The notes under the pieces are model-generated. The model was given only the letters and a program-made list of their open reading frames with translations, made no database searches and was not told the DNA's origin. A program made the position numbers and the translations under genes. A stretch of DNA of 64,000 bases from Hyphococcus sp. GTDB lineage: Bacteria; Pseudomonadota; Alphaproteobacteria; Caulobacterales; Parvularculaceae. Within the stretch, counting starts at the first letter, position 1, and each line of letters starts with the position of its first letter. Positions 27,433 to 37,231 of this stretch are shown here, in pieces. The stretch lies in the NCBI GenBank assembly GCA_028284345.1, contig JANQRY010000003.1, positions 186,001 to 250,000 on the forward strand. The letters are read 5' to 3'.

Positions 27433-27999
27433 TCAGGCGTTATCGCCGGCGGCGGGCCCGAATGGAAAAAACACGCCATTCGACCAAACGCCGAAGACAT
27501 CACCGCCTTCCATGTGGCGCCGCTCGCCGAGGGCGACAAGGTCATAATAAACGGCGCGGGCGATTCGCGCCTCAAGGCCGCGCCGCACGTCAATATAGGG
27601 CGCAATATCGCCCCCGCGCGAGGCGCGGAACGCCAGCTGGTGATGGGGTCCGGCCGCGGCGACGTCGCCCATATTCGTCGTGAAGCTGAGGCGACGGCCA
27701 TCGCCCTCTCCTTCCGTCTTCATCAGGACAGCGAGGAAGGGCGCGTCCTCAACGGTGATTTTCAGCTTCTCCGCCGGCGTCACGAGAAAATGATCGTCGC
27801 CCTCGCGCATAAGGATGGTCGAGAACAGCCGGACAAGGCGGGCGCGGGCGATCGGCGCGCCCTCGTGAAACCAGGTTCCGTCGGATTTGATGACGATATC
27901 AATCTCGCCGACCCGCGCCGGGGTCCAGCGTTCGACAGGCGGCAACGTGCGCCGGTCCAGCCCTTCCAGCGCGGCGGCGTAGCGCATGAGGTCCGTCAT
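27433..27999 (-). CDS. DUF1285 family protein
   Basis: 188 aa. The N-terminal region has the pattern IDIVIKSDGTWFHEGAPIARARLVRLFSTILMREGDDHFLVTPAEK cut here into its recognisable parts: an aromatic-basic loop with WFHEG and a helical segment with VRLFSTILMRE, characteristic of DUF1285 (UPF0-type) proteins. This is a conserved alphaproteobacterial family with a known two-domain beta-rich fold and no assigned function. It heads the DUF1285-NUDIX-cca operon and is separated from the upstream sppA by a terminator. Confidence 0.85.
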   Translation of the reverse strand: MTDLMRYAAALEGLDRRTLPPVERWTPARVGEIDIVIKSDGTWFHEGAPIARARLVRLFSTILMREGDDHFLVTPAEKLKITVEDAPFLAVLMKTEGEGDGRRLSFTTNMGDVAAAGPHHQLAFRASRGGDIAPYIDVRRGLEARIARAVYYDLVALGERRHMEGGDVFGVWSNGVFFPFGPAAGDNA

Positions 28000-28007
28000 G
28001 AACGAAA

Positions 28008-28038
28008 ACCGGCGCCGCCCATCGTGAGCGGCGCCGGT
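28008..28038 (-). terminator. Rho-independent terminator of sppA
   Basis: ACCGGCGCCGC (28008-28018) and GCGGCGCCGGT (28028-28038) form a perfect 11-bp stem with a 9-nt loop; on the minus strand it is followed by TTTTCG. It lies between sppA and the DUF1285 gene. Confidence 0.75.
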
Positions 28039-28069
28039 CCCTTGTCATGTTTCGCTTCGGCTTTTCGCT

Positions 28070-29965
28070 TTATTCGCAAGCGAGGCACCGCGCATAGGCT
28101 GCGTTCGGATCATTGAATTCACCAAAGAACTCAATCTGCTCTTCAACCGCGCCGGCGATCTTCGCCAGCGTCGGCGTTTTGCGCAACGCTGACGCCCGGT
28201 CGGCGCCGACAAAGCGCGCGGCCTCGACGGAAAGCCCCGCGAGCAACTGTTCGAACGGCGTTTTCTTTTCAGTCATTTCGACGACATCGTAATCCTCGAG
28301 ACCGGCAAGACGCGCGGCCGCCGCAATCGATTCATCAATCCCGCCAATATTGTCGACGAGTTTCAATTCCGTCGCCTTCTCGCCGATCCAGACGCGGCCC
28401 TGGCCGATGGAGTCGATATACTCCTTGTCGAGATCCCGGCCTTCGCTGACGACGGTCAAGAACCGGTCGTAGCCGTGCTCGACGGCCTGCTGAATGATAT
28501 CGGCGACGTTTTCGGGAAGCGGACCAATGCCGGTCGCGAGAAGCGGCGAAAGTTCCGTGGTGCCGACGCCGTCCGTGTAAACGCCCCAATGGGCGGCCGC
28601 TTCCTCAAACGTATTGAAGTAGCCGAAGATCCCGATGGAGCCCGTGATGGTGGTGGGCGCGGCCCAGATTTCATCGGCCCCGGCCGAGATCCAGTACCCG
28701 CCCGACGCCGCCAGCGAACCCATGGACGCGACGACGGGCTTGCCGCTCGCCTTCACCGCGAGCAATTCGTCGCGAATGACATCGGACGCAAAAGCCGATC
28801 CGCCCGGGCTGTCGACGCGCAGGACGACCGCCTTGACCTTTTCGTCCTCGCGCGCCTTGCGCAAAAGCGCCGCGATGGTGTCCCCGCCCGCCGCCTCGCC
28901 AAGCGGGGCTTCGCCATCGACGATGGCGCCCGACGCGGTGACGACGGCAATATTCGGCGCGTCGCCATCCTTGCGGTCGTCAAGAGAGGAAAGATAGCGG
29001 CGGAAACCGACCTGCTTGAAGGACTTTTCTTCCTTGTCCTTGCCGAACACCGTCATCAGATGCTCGCGCTGTTCGGCCCGGGAATTCAGCTTGTCGACCA
29101 ATCCGGTCTGCAACGCCGCCTCGGCGAAATCGCCGTCGGCGCTGCGCAATACGTCGCCGAGATTGTTCGCGTAGTTGCTGATCGTTCCCGCATCGAGGCC
29201 GCGGGCGGCCTCAATCGTACTCATATATTCGCGCCACAACACGTCGAGATAGGCGCGGTTCGCTTCTTCCGCTTCCGGCGACATGTCATCGCGGATAAAC
29301 GGCTCAACCGCCGACTTGAACGTGCCGACGCGGAACACGTGGCTCGTAATTTTCAGCTTTTCCAGGAAGGATTTGAGATATAGTCCGTACCGGCCATATC
29401 CGTAAATGAACACATTGCCGTAGTCATTCATGTGAATTTCGTCAGCGGTCGCGGCCAGCAGATATTGATTCTGGTTGTAGGAATCGCCGATGGCGATGAT
29501 TTTCTTGCCGCTTTCCCGAAACGTCGTGAGTTCTGCGGCGAGATAGTGCGCCTTTGACGCGCTCGACGAGGGAATTTCGAGATTGCCGAGGTCGAGCACG
29601 ACGCCCTTGATGCGCTTGTCGTCCTTCGCCTTGCGAATGACCCGGACAAGGTCGTGCACTTCAATCGCGGTCGGCTGATCCGCGCCAAACGCCTCTTCAA
29701 CAACAGCTTCGAAAGGATCGACCTCCGCGGCCTGCTCCACGAGAACGCCGTTCGGATTGATGACCAGCGCCGCCTCGTCGGGGATCGTGACTTGCGGCTT
29801 GTCCGCGTTGCCGGCGACGCCATTGGCGACGCTGACCAGCACGCCGACAAACAAGAGCAGCACCACGAGGCCAATCAGGCCCTGCAGCAGAAGCAGCAAG
29901 CCGATGATCAGCTTGCCGAACCCCTTGATAAACCCCCAAACCGAAAATCCAGACTGATCCGACAC
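28070..29965 (-). CDS. sppA: Signal peptide peptidase SppA, 67-kDa type
   Basis: 631 aa, close to the long two-domain SppA. An N-terminal membrane anchor lies near residues 17-47 (LIIGLLLLLQGL to LFVGVLVSVA). The general-base lysine is K198 in RYGLYLKSFLEKL, and the nucleophile serine is in SLAASGGYWISAGADEI of the second domain. It degrades cleaved signal peptides in the inner membrane. Transcribed alone; a terminator follows. Confidence 0.95.
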   Translation of the reverse strand: MSDQSGFSVWGFIKGFGKLIIGLLLLLQGLIGLVVLLLFVGVLVSVANGVAGNADKPQVTIPDEAALVINPNGVLVEQAAEVDPFEAVVEEAFGADQPTAIEVHDLVRVIRKAKDDKRIKGVVLDLGNLEIPSSSASKAHYLAAELTTFRESGKKIIAIGDSYNQNQYLLAATADEIHMNDYGNVFIYGYGRYGLYLKSFLEKLKITSHVFRVGTFKSAVEPFIRDDMSPEAEEANRAYLDVLWREYMSTIEAARGLDAGTISNYANNLGDVLRSADGDFAEAALQTGLVDKLNSRAEQREHLMTVFGKDKEEKSFKQVGFRRYLSSLDDRKDGDAPNIAVVTASGAIVDGEAPLGEAAGGDTIAALLRKAREDEKVKAVVLRVDSPGGSAFASDVIRDELLAVKASGKPVVASMGSLAASGGYWISAGADEIWAAPTTITGSIGIFGYFNTFEEAAAHWGVYTDGVGTTELSPLLATGIGPLPENVADIIQQAVEHGYDRFLTVVSEGRDLDKEYIDSIGQGRVWIGEKATELKLVDNIGGIDESIAAAARLAGLEDYDVVEMTEKKTPFEQLLAGLSVEAARFVGADRASALRKTPTLAKIAGAVEEQIEFFGEFNDPNAAYARCLACE

Positions 29966-30250
29966 GAGACAAACCCCTATATTTTGGCTTTCCGCCTTTT
30001 CCGCCGCGCAAACTGAACGGCGCCTCGCCGATCAACGCCGATTATACGATACCCCTCGCCTCCGGAGATCAGCGCGAGGGGCGCCGCCTGCCCGGAAGCC
30101 TTGCGGGTCATGGTAAAGAAATTGTGCGCATACGGGCAAGAGGCAAGAGTTTTGCGACGATGCGTGCCGATTCCTTGCCAAAGAGATCAACAACCGGCAC
30201 AGAGCCGTGCTATCACCCCTTTTCCCGCGCCGAAGGAAGCAGTTGCATTC

Positions 30251-31258
30251 ATGATCGACGACGAGCCCCGCGCCGACGACGCTTTATTACAGAGATTTGA
30301 CGATATTGCCGGGCGCATGGACCGGGCCCGCGCCGCCCTCGCCGACGTGGTTTTCGGCCAGACCGAGGTCATCGACCTGACCCTGGCGACCCTGGCTGCG
30401 GGCGGTCACGGCCTTCTGGTCGGCGCGCCGGGCCTTGCCAAGACCTTGCTTGTGACATCTGTCGCAGAGCTGCTGGGTCTGTCGGAAAAGCGCGTTCAGT
30501 TCACCCCCGACCTGATGCCCGGCGACATTCTCGGCTCGGAGGTGCTGGAGGAAAGCGCCGACGGCAAGCGGGAGTTCCGTTTCATTCCGGGACCGGTCTT
30601 CTGTCAGCTCCTGATGGCGGACGAGATCAACCGCGCCTCCCCGCGCACCCAGTCGGCGCTGTTGCAGGCGATGCAGGAACAGCACGTCACCGTCGCCGGC
30701 GCCCGCCACGATCTGCCGACGCCGTTTCACGTCCTCGCGACGCAAAACCCGATCGAACAGGAAGGCACCTATCCGCTGCCCGAGGCGCAGCTCGACCGGT
30801 TCCTGTTGCAGATCAATGTGGGCTACCCCGATCTCGACGCGGAAAAGCGCATGCTCGCTGAAACGACGGGCGTTCTTGAAACGAACATCAACGCCGTCAT
30901 GTCCGCTGATGATCTTAAAGAGGCGCAGCGGCTGGTGCGCGAAATGCCGATCGGCGAACAGGTCGTCGATGCGATCCTCAAGCTGGTGCGCGCGGCGCGG
31001 CCCGACGAGCACGCCAGCGAACGCGTGCGCGCGCTTGTCGCCTGGGGGCCGGGCCCGCGGGCGAGCCAGGCCTTTTCTCTGGCGGCGCGGGCCCTGGCGA
31101 TGATCGAAGGCCGGCATGCGCCGTCTCTCGATGACGTCAAACGCCTCGCGAAACCTGTATTGCGTCATCGCATGGCCCTCAATTTCGCCGCGCGGTCCGA
31201 AGGGGTGGATACGGATCAATTCATTGACGAACTGGTGGACGGGGCGAAGGACGCGTAG
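30251..31258 (+). CDS. MoxR-family AAA+ ATPase
   Basis: 335 aa from ATG 30251; a longer frame exists but its text is poor. Walker A is LLVGAPGLAKTLL, Walker B LLMADEINRASPRTQSALL, and the AAA_lid region ends near QFIDELVDGA. MoxR ATPases chaperone partner proteins, usually with von Willebrand-type domains. It heads a MoxR-DUF58-DUF4159-membrane protein operon; the DUF4159 and following proteins carry BatA- and vWA-like parts, fitting that role. Confidence 0.93.
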   Translation: MIDDEPRADDALLQRFDDIAGRMDRARAALADVVFGQTEVIDLTLATLAAGGHGLLVGAPGLAKTLLVTSVAELLGLSEKRVQFTPDLMPGDILGSEVLEESADGKREFRFIPGPVFCQLLMADEINRASPRTQSALLQAMQEQHVTVAGARHDLPTPFHVLATQNPIEQEGTYPLPEAQLDRFLLQINVGYPDLDAEKRMLAETTGVLETNINAVMSADDLKEAQRLVREMPIGEQVVDAILKLVRAARPDEHASERVRALVAWGPGPRASQAFSLAARALAMIEGRHAPSLDDVKRLAKPVLRHRMALNFAARSEGVDTDQFIDELVDGAKDA

Positions 31259-31297
31259 AAGAACACGTTGGATTTCTTGTTTCCGAACCTTTCTTCC

Positions 31298-31399
31298 CCG
31301 CTCATCCCCGCGCAGGCGGGGATCCAGCAATTCAAAGACGCCGCGCACAGCGCGACAATTCTCTATGACTGGACTCCCGCCTGCGCGGGAGTAAGCGGG
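31298..31399. repeat. Paired palindromic intergenic repeat (BIME-like)
   Basis: Two hairpins, ATCCCCGC/GCGGGGAT (31304-31323) and ACTCCCGC/GCGGGAGT (31373-31392), face each other and are flanked by CGCTCAT and its inverse. The same family occurs at 54904-54972. Confidence 0.7.
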
Positions 31400-31422
31400 A
31401 TCAGGGTTGCATTGACGAGCCG

Positions 31423-32328
31423 ATGCAGCGACGGCGGATCATGACCGACAGAACCACGACTATACGTCACGACGCCGAGGCCGCCGCCGCAACCTTTCCC
31501 GCGCTGCTGGTCGAAGCCGAACGCATCGCCCAGACCGTCGCCGCCGGGCTCCATGGCCGCCGGCGCGCCGGGCCGGGCGAAACCTTCTGGCAGCACCGGC
31601 CCTATTCCTTTGGCGATGCGGTCTCCGCCATCGACTGGCGCCAGTCCGCGCGCGAGGCGAGCCGTCTTTATGTGCGCGAAAATGAATGGGAAGCGGCCGC
31701 CGCGGTCTATCTGTGGCGCGATCCGTCGGCCTCGCTCAATTTCGCCTCGCTCAAAACCATTCCGCCGAAGCGCCGGCGCGCGGACGTCCTCGCCGTGGCG
31801 CTTTCCATCCTGCTCAGCCAGGCGGGCGAACGCATCGGTCTTCTCGGCGAAGAGCGCCGCCCGTTTCACGGCCGCGGCGCGCCGGCGCGCATCCTCGAAG
31901 CCTTGTTGACCGACGCGAAAACCGGGTCCGCGCCGCCGCCGGCCCACCCCCGGCCCGGCGCGCGGATTGTCATGGTCAGCGACTTTTATTCTGACATCGA
32001 CGCCATAGAAGCCTCGGTCCGCGCCCTCGCCGCCGGCGGCGCCAGCGGCGCGCTGGTGCAGATTTGCGATCCGGCGGAGGAAGAGTTTCCCTATCGCGGC
32101 CGCGTCGAGTTCCGCGATCTTGAAAGCCGCGACCGCCTGACCTTCGGCGACACGGGCGCACTCGCCGCATCGTACAAAACGCAGTTCGCCGCTCATCGCC
32201 GCGCGCTCGAAACGCTGAGCCAGAGCGCCGGTTGGACCTTTATCGCGCACCGCACGGACCGGCCGGCCCATCACGCGCTGCTTGCGCTTTTCACCGCGCT
32301 TGGCGACATGCGCCAGTGGACGGCCTAG
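31423..32328 (+). CDS. DUF58 domain protein
   Basis: 301 aa, or 295 aa from the second ATG at 31441. The DUF58 signature is present: LHGRRRAGPGETFWQHRPY, then GDAVSAIDWRQSAREASRLYVRENEWE. The C-terminal half is vWA-like (GARIVMVSDFYSDIDAIEAS). It is predicted to be cytoplasmic, downstream of its MoxR partner and directly abutting the DUF4159 gene (stop at 32328, next ATG at 32329). Function is unassigned; such operons are linked to envelope or stress functions. Confidence 0.88.
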   Translation: MQRRRIMTDRTTTIRHDAEAAAATFPALLVEAERIAQTVAAGLHGRRRAGPGETFWQHRPYSFGDAVSAIDWRQSAREASRLYVRENEWEAAAAVYLWRDPSASLNFASLKTIPPKRRRADVLAVALSILLSQAGERIGLLGEERRPFHGRGAPARILEALLTDAKTGSAPPPAHPRPGARIVMVSDFYSDIDAIEASVRALAAGGASGALVQICDPAEEEFPYRGRVEFRDLESRDRLTFGDTGALAASYKTQFAAHRRALETLSQSAGWTFIAHRTDRPAHHALLALFTALGDMRQWTA

Positions 32329-35073
32329 ATGCTGGGCGCGCTTTCCTTCACGACGCCGCTCATGCTCGCCGCGCTTATCGCGCTGCCGGCGATCTGGTGG
32401 CTGTTGCGCGTAACGCCGCCGGCGCCGAAGGAACAGCCCTTTCCGGCGTTCCTTATCCTCCGTAAGCTGACCAACCCGCGGGAGACGCCGGACCGCACGC
32501 CCTGGTGGCTGTTGCTGATGCGGATGCTGCTCGCCGCGCTCGTCATCGTCGCGCTTGCGGGACCTGTGCTCAACGCGCCGCCCAAAACGCCGGCGACCGG
32601 CCCGATCCTTCTTGTCGTCGACGACAGCTATGCGGCCGCACATCACTGGCGCGCGCGTAAGGACGCCATGCTCACGAGCGCGGCGGAAGCCGAACAGGCG
32701 GGTCGCGCCGTCTATATGCTGACGACGGCGCCCGGCGCCGAGGCCGCCATTGAGCCCATGACCGGCAAATCCGCGCGCGAGCGCGCCGAGAACTTGCGGC
32801 CGAAACCCTTCGCCGCGGACCGGACCGCAGCGATAGAACAGCTGAGCGATCTCGACGCCGATCTATCCTTTGACATTCGCTGGCTCGCCGACGGCGTCGC
32901 CGACGCGGACGATCAGGCTTTCGTCGAGGCGCTCGCCGCGCGCGGCGACGTCTCGCTCTATATCGACCGGCGCTCGCCGAAACCGCTGCTACGTCCCGCC
33001 GCCGGCGACGGCGTAGGACCCGTTTTCCGCATCGAACTGCTTTCCCCGGCCGGCGACTGGGAGGGCGCGCTGCTCGCAACGGCGCAGGACGGGCGCGAAC
33101 TGGCGCGCATTGGCGTCTTTGTCGGCGAAGGGGAAACGGCGGCGGAAGTCGGCGTGGAACTGCCGCTGGCGCTGCGCAACGAAGTCGCCAGCGTGCGCAT
33201 CGAGAACGCGCAGAGCGCGGGCGCGGTTCAACTGATCGACGCCCGCGACCGCCGCGCGCTGATCGGCGTCATCGCCGACGCCGCGCCCGCGGGCGACCGG
33301 CTTCTCTCCGGCGCCCATTATCTGCGCGAGGCGCTCGGTCCGTATGCAGAGCTTATCGAAGCGCCCCTTGGCGATATTCTCGACGCCGGCGTCTCGGTGA
33401 TTATTCTCGACGACGTGGGCGCCGTGCGCGCCGGCGATATCGAAAAGCTCGCCGCCTGGATCGAAAAGGGCGGCGTCCTGATCCGGTTTGCCGGGCCGAT
33501 CCTCGCCGAGGCGGCGCAGGACCGCGACCCGCCGCTCCTGCCTGTCCCGTTGCGCGGCGGCGGGCGCGCCTTTGGCGGCGCGCTCACCTGGGAAACGCCG
33601 CAGTCGATCGACGAATTTCCCGCCGACGGCCCGTTTGCCGGCCTCGTCCCGCAAACGGACGCGAAAGTGCGCCGTCAGGTGCTGGCCGAACCCGGCGGCG
33701 AAACGACGCTGCGCACCTGGGCGCGCCTCGAAGACGGCACGCCCCTTGTCACCGGCGTCCGCGAAGGCGACGGCGTCATTGCCTTGTTTCACGTGACGGC
33801 CACCCCGCAATGGTCGGACCTGCCGATCTCCGGCCTCTTTGTCGACATGCTGCGCCGGCTGGTGTTCCTGTCGGCGCTCGGACCGGAAAGCGCCGAGGCG
33901 GACGCGGCGCGCGCCTTTCAACCGCTGCGATTGCTTGACGGCTATGGGCGCTTTCGCCGCCCCACCGACGCCGATCCCGCGCTGACGGCCGAGGAACTTG
34001 CAAAGCCGGCGGGACCGAGACGCGCGCCCGGATTTTACGGATCGCCGGAGGCGCCCTTGGCGCTCAACACGGTGCGGGAAGACACGGTCTACGCGCCACT
34101 TTCCGTCAGGGGCGTCAACGTCAACCCTTATGAAGCCGCGCCGCCGCAGCGCCTTGCGCCGCCGCTGTTCGCCGCGGCCTTGGCGCTGCTTGTGCTCGAC
34201 GCGCTGGCGGCGTTGATGCTTGCGGGCAAGCTGCGCCTGCCGCGCCTTTCGAGGGCGGCGACCGCATTTTTCGTCGGCATGATCGCTGCGGTCAATGTCG
34301 ACAGCGCCGGCGCCCAACCCCTCGACCCGGCGATCGAACCCACAACCGCCGACGCCGCCTTGCTGACACGTCTTGCTTATGTCAAAACCGGCGACCCGGT
34401 GCTCGACCGCCTCTCGGCGCAGGCCCTTGCCGGACTGTCGCGCGAACTCTACCGGCGCACGGCGCTCGAACCCGGCCCGCCAGTGGCTGTTAATCCGGAT
34501 ACGGATGATCTTTCCGTGTTTCCGTTCCTCTACTGGCCGATTGCGCCGGACGCCGCTGCGCCCTCCGAAGCGGCGCTCGCCAATATCGAAAACTTCATGC
34601 GCTTCGGCGGGCTCATTCTGTTCGACACGCGCGACGACGAACGCGCCGTCGGCCCGCAGTCAACGCCGGAAGGCCAGGCGTTGCAGCGCGTCCTGTCGCA
34701 ACTGAACATTCCGCCGCTGACGCCGGTCGACCGCAACCACGTTTTGTCGCGCTCGTTCTATCTCCTGTCCGACCTGCATGGACGCGTCGGGCACAACCCG
34801 GTCTGGGTGGCGTCGGATACCGCGGGCTCCAATGACGGCGTCACCTCGGTCATTATCGGCGGCCGCGACTGGGCCGGCGCCTGGGCCAGCGACCAGTTCG
34901 GACGCGAAGTCCGCCAGATGGGGCAATGGAGCCGGCCCGCCGCCATCTGTTCCGGCGGCAAACGGGAATGCGCCTATCGCGCCGGCGTCAATATTGTCAT
35001 GGTCGCCTTCACCGGGAACTATAAATCCGATCAGGTGCACACGCCGGTCCTTCTTGAAAGGCTCGGCCGGTGA
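32329..35073 (+). CDS. DUF4159 domain membrane protein with BatA N-terminus
   Basis: 914 aa. N-terminal BatA-like part: helix MLAALIALPAIWWLLRVTPP, the conserved loop of BatA proteins, then LLLMRMLLAALVIVALAGP as second helix, followed by a large extracytoplasmic region. A helix near LFAAALALLVLDALAALMLAG precedes the C-terminal DUF4159 domain (LTRLAYVKTGDPVLDRLS, NFMRFGGLILFDTRDDE). DUF4159 has a glutamine-amidotransferase-like fold. It overlaps the next gene by 4 bp. Partner of the MoxR ATPase. Confidence 0.88.
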   Translation: MLGALSFTTPLMLAALIALPAIWWLLRVTPPAPKEQPFPAFLILRKLTNPRETPDRTPWWLLLMRMLLAALVIVALAGPVLNAPPKTPATGPILLVVDDSYAAAHHWRARKDAMLTSAAEAEQAGRAVYMLTTAPGAEAAIEPMTGKSARERAENLRPKPFAADRTAAIEQLSDLDADLSFDIRWLADGVADADDQAFVEALAARGDVSLYIDRRSPKPLLRPAAGDGVGPVFRIELLSPAGDWEGALLATAQDGRELARIGVFVGEGETAAEVGVELPLALRNEVASVRIENAQSAGAVQLIDARDRRALIGVIADAAPAGDRLLSGAHYLREALGPYAELIEAPLGDILDAGVSVIILDDVGAVRAGDIEKLAAWIEKGGVLIRFAGPILAEAAQDRDPPLLPVPLRGGGRAFGGALTWETPQSIDEFPADGPFAGLVPQTDAKVRRQVLAEPGGETTLRTWARLEDGTPLVTGVREGDGVIALFHVTATPQWSDLPISGLFVDMLRRLVFLSALGPESAEADAARAFQPLRLLDGYGRFRRPTDADPALTAEELAKPAGPRRAPGFYGSPEAPLALNTVREDTVYAPLSVRGVNVNPYEAAPPQRLAPPLFAAALALLVLDALAALMLAGKLRLPRLSRAATAFFVGMIAAVNVDSAGAQPLDPAIEPTTADAALLTRLAYVKTGDPVLDRLSAQALAGLSRELYRRTALEPGPPVAVNPDTDDLSVFPFLYWPIAPDAAAPSEAALANIENFMRFGGLILFDTRDDERAVGPQSTPEGQALQRVLSQLNIPPLTPVDRNHVLSRSFYLLSDLHGRVGHNPVWVASDTAGSNDGVTSVIIGGRDWAGAWASDQFGREVRQMGQWSRPAAICSGGKRECAYRAGVNIVMVAFTGNYKSDQVHTPVLLERLGR

Positions 35074-37154
35074 GGCTTGTCTTCGATCCCTGGCTCGCCG
35101 ACTGGGCCTTCGTTCTCGTCGTCGCGGCGTGCACGATCATCGCCGTTATCAGCCTCTGGCGAAACTGGAAGAGCGGTCTTTTTCGCACCATCGCCCTCGC
35201 CGCGCTGCTCCTGTTGCTGGCCAACCCGCTGGTCAGGGAAGCCGAACGCACCGGGCTCGACGACGTCGCCCTCGTCATGCTGGACAAGAGCGCCAGCCAG
35301 GCCCTTGGCGGGCGCGACGGCGCCGCAGACCGCGCCGCCAACGCCCTGATGGCGGACCTCGACCGGCTCGACGGCGTTGAAAGCCGGCTTGCGGAATTCG
35401 CCGGCGACGAGGAAACGCGAGCCCTGACGGCGCTGCAGGGCGCGCTTGCCGATATTCCGCGGGCCCGCCTCGGCGCCGTCTTCATCGTCACCGACGGTCA
35501 GGCGGCCGACGCCGACCAGACCATCGCCGGCCTTGATGCGCCGACCCATCTCGTCATCGCCGGCGCAGACGATGAAATCGACCGCAAGATCACGCTCACA
35601 AACGCCCCGCGCTACGGCATTGTCGATCAGTCCGTGCGCGTTTCATTTCGCATCGACGATCTTGGTCCGGACGAAGAGACGACGGGCGCCGACATCCCGG
35701 TCGCCGTCACCTTGCGCGTCAATGGCGAGGAGATCCTGACCCAGCCGGTGCCCCTCGGAACGGAGGCGGGCTTTGACGCGCCGCTGACCCGGCCGGGCTC
35801 CACCGTCATCGAACTGGAGGTCGAGGCCCGCAACGGCGAGCTGACGACCCGAAACAACATCGCGGTCCTGCCCATATCGGCCATTCGCGACCGGCTGCGC
35901 GTGCTCCTTATCTCCGGCGAGCCCCATCCCGGCGAGCGGGTCTGGCGCAATCTCCTGAAATCCGACCCGGCCGTCGATCTCGTTCACTTCACCATTCTTC
36001 GGCCGATCGAAAAAAACGACAACACGTCTGTCTCCGAACTGGCGCTCATTCAGTTTCCCCAGGACGAGCTTTTTATCCAGAAGCTCACCGAGTTCGATCT
36101 ACTGATCTTCGATCGCTACACCTATCGCGCGGTGCTCGACAGTTTTCACTTCGACAATATTGCCCGTTATGTGGAAAGCGGCGGCGCCGTCCTCATCGCA
36201 GCGGGACCGGAATATAACGGCCGACGCTCCCTCGCCGCGCGGCGCAACCTGTCCTTCGTCCTGCCGGCCGCCCCCGTGGGACCAGCCATTGAAGGCGCCT
36301 TCCGGCCGGAAGTGACGGCTCTCGGCGAACGCCATCCGGTCACCGCCGGTCTTGCGGAGGAAGACTATTGGGGCCGGTGGCTGCGGATCATGCCGGTCGA
36401 TCAACGCCGGGGCCAGTCGCTGATGGCGGGCCCCGACGATGCGCCGCTGCTCATTCTCGACCGCATCGAGGAAGGCCGGGTCGGCTTGTTATTGTCCGAC
36501 CACGTATGGCTATGGGCCCGCGGCTTTGACGGCGGCGGTCCCCATGCGGAGTTGCTGCGCCGCATCGCCCACTGGCTGATGAAAGAGCCGGAGCTTGAGG
36601 AAGAAGCGCTGTCGCTGATCGAAGACGCCGGCGCGCTTCTCATTCAGCGCCGCACGATCGGGGAAACGCCGGAACCGGTCGAACTCGAATATCCGGACGG
36701 CGACTTCAAACGCATGGTCCTGTCGCAAACCGAGCCCGGTCTTTTTTCAGCGCGCGTCGAAAACGCGCCGCGCGGGCTCTATCGCGCGCGCTCGGGACAA
36801 TTATTCGCCATCGGCGCCGTGGGCCTCGCCGCCGCCCCGGAGTTTCAGGACGTCGTTTCAACCGCGCGCAAACTGCAGCCCCTCGCCGAAGCGACCCGCG
36901 GCGGCGTCTTTCGGACCAACGCCCGCGGCGCGACGCCGGACCTCCGGCGCGTGGCGCCGTCGGGCGCCCGCGCCGGGGACAACTGGGCCGGGGTGGTCAG
37001 GCGGGGCGCGGCGCGAATCGACGCCGTGCGCGACGGACCAGCCGCCCCGCCGCTTGCCTGGCTGATCCTGATCGCATCGGCGCTGTTAACCGCCTGGCTC
37101 ATAGAAAGCGGGCGTTTGCGCCGAACCCCGTCAAGGGCGACCGATAAAATTTAA
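35070..37154 (+). CDS. Large membrane protein of the MoxR operon (vWA-like and GATase-like regions)
   Basis: 694 aa, GTG start overlapping the DUF4159 stop. Two N-terminal membrane helices (WAFVLVVAACTIIAVISLW; TIALAALLLLLANPL) precede a vWA-like segment with LVMLDKSAS (a degenerate MIDAS DxSxS) and AVFIVTDGQAADAD. The middle has a GATase1-like segment (RVLLISGEPHPGERVWRNLL, DLLIFDRYTYRAVLDS, ARYVESGGAVLIAAGPEY). A C-terminal helix (LAWLILIASALLTAWLI) follows. It closes the operon. Annotated elsewhere only as membrane protein; function unknown. Confidence 0.82.
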   Translation: MRLVFDPWLADWAFVLVVAACTIIAVISLWRNWKSGLFRTIALAALLLLLANPLVREAERTGLDDVALVMLDKSASQALGGRDGAADRAANALMADLDRLDGVESRLAEFAGDEETRALTALQGALADIPRARLGAVFIVTDGQAADADQTIAGLDAPTHLVIAGADDEIDRKITLTNAPRYGIVDQSVRVSFRIDDLGPDEETTGADIPVAVTLRVNGEEILTQPVPLGTEAGFDAPLTRPGSTVIELEVEARNGELTTRNNIAVLPISAIRDRLRVLLISGEPHPGERVWRNLLKSDPAVDLVHFTILRPIEKNDNTSVSELALIQFPQDELFIQKLTEFDLLIFDRYTYRAVLDSFHFDNIARYVESGGAVLIAAGPEYNGRRSLAARRNLSFVLPAAPVGPAIEGAFRPEVTALGERHPVTAGLAEEDYWGRWLRIMPVDQRRGQSLMAGPDDAPLLILDRIEEGRVGLLLSDHVWLWARGFDGGGPHAELLRRIAHWLMKEPELEEEALSLIEDAGALLIQRRTIGETPEPVELEYPDGDFKRMVLSQTEPGLFSARVENAPRGLYRARSGQLFAIGAVGLAAAPEFQDVVSTARKLQPLAEATRGGVFRTNARGATPDLRRVAPSGARAGDNWAGVVRRGAARIDAVRDGPAAPPLAWLILIASALLTAWLIESGRLRRTPSRATDKI

Positions 37155-37231
37155 CCAGTTCCTTAACCGCGCCTCAAAAGCCGTGACCTATAGGTTGATG
37201 ATTGTCGCTTGCGTAAAGGAACAGGACGCCC

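Noticed and set aside
32989-34317. 442-aa minus-strand ORF opposite the DUF4159 gene
   Set aside because: Arginine-rich antisense shadow with no RBS or motif; the plus-strand gene is clearly real.
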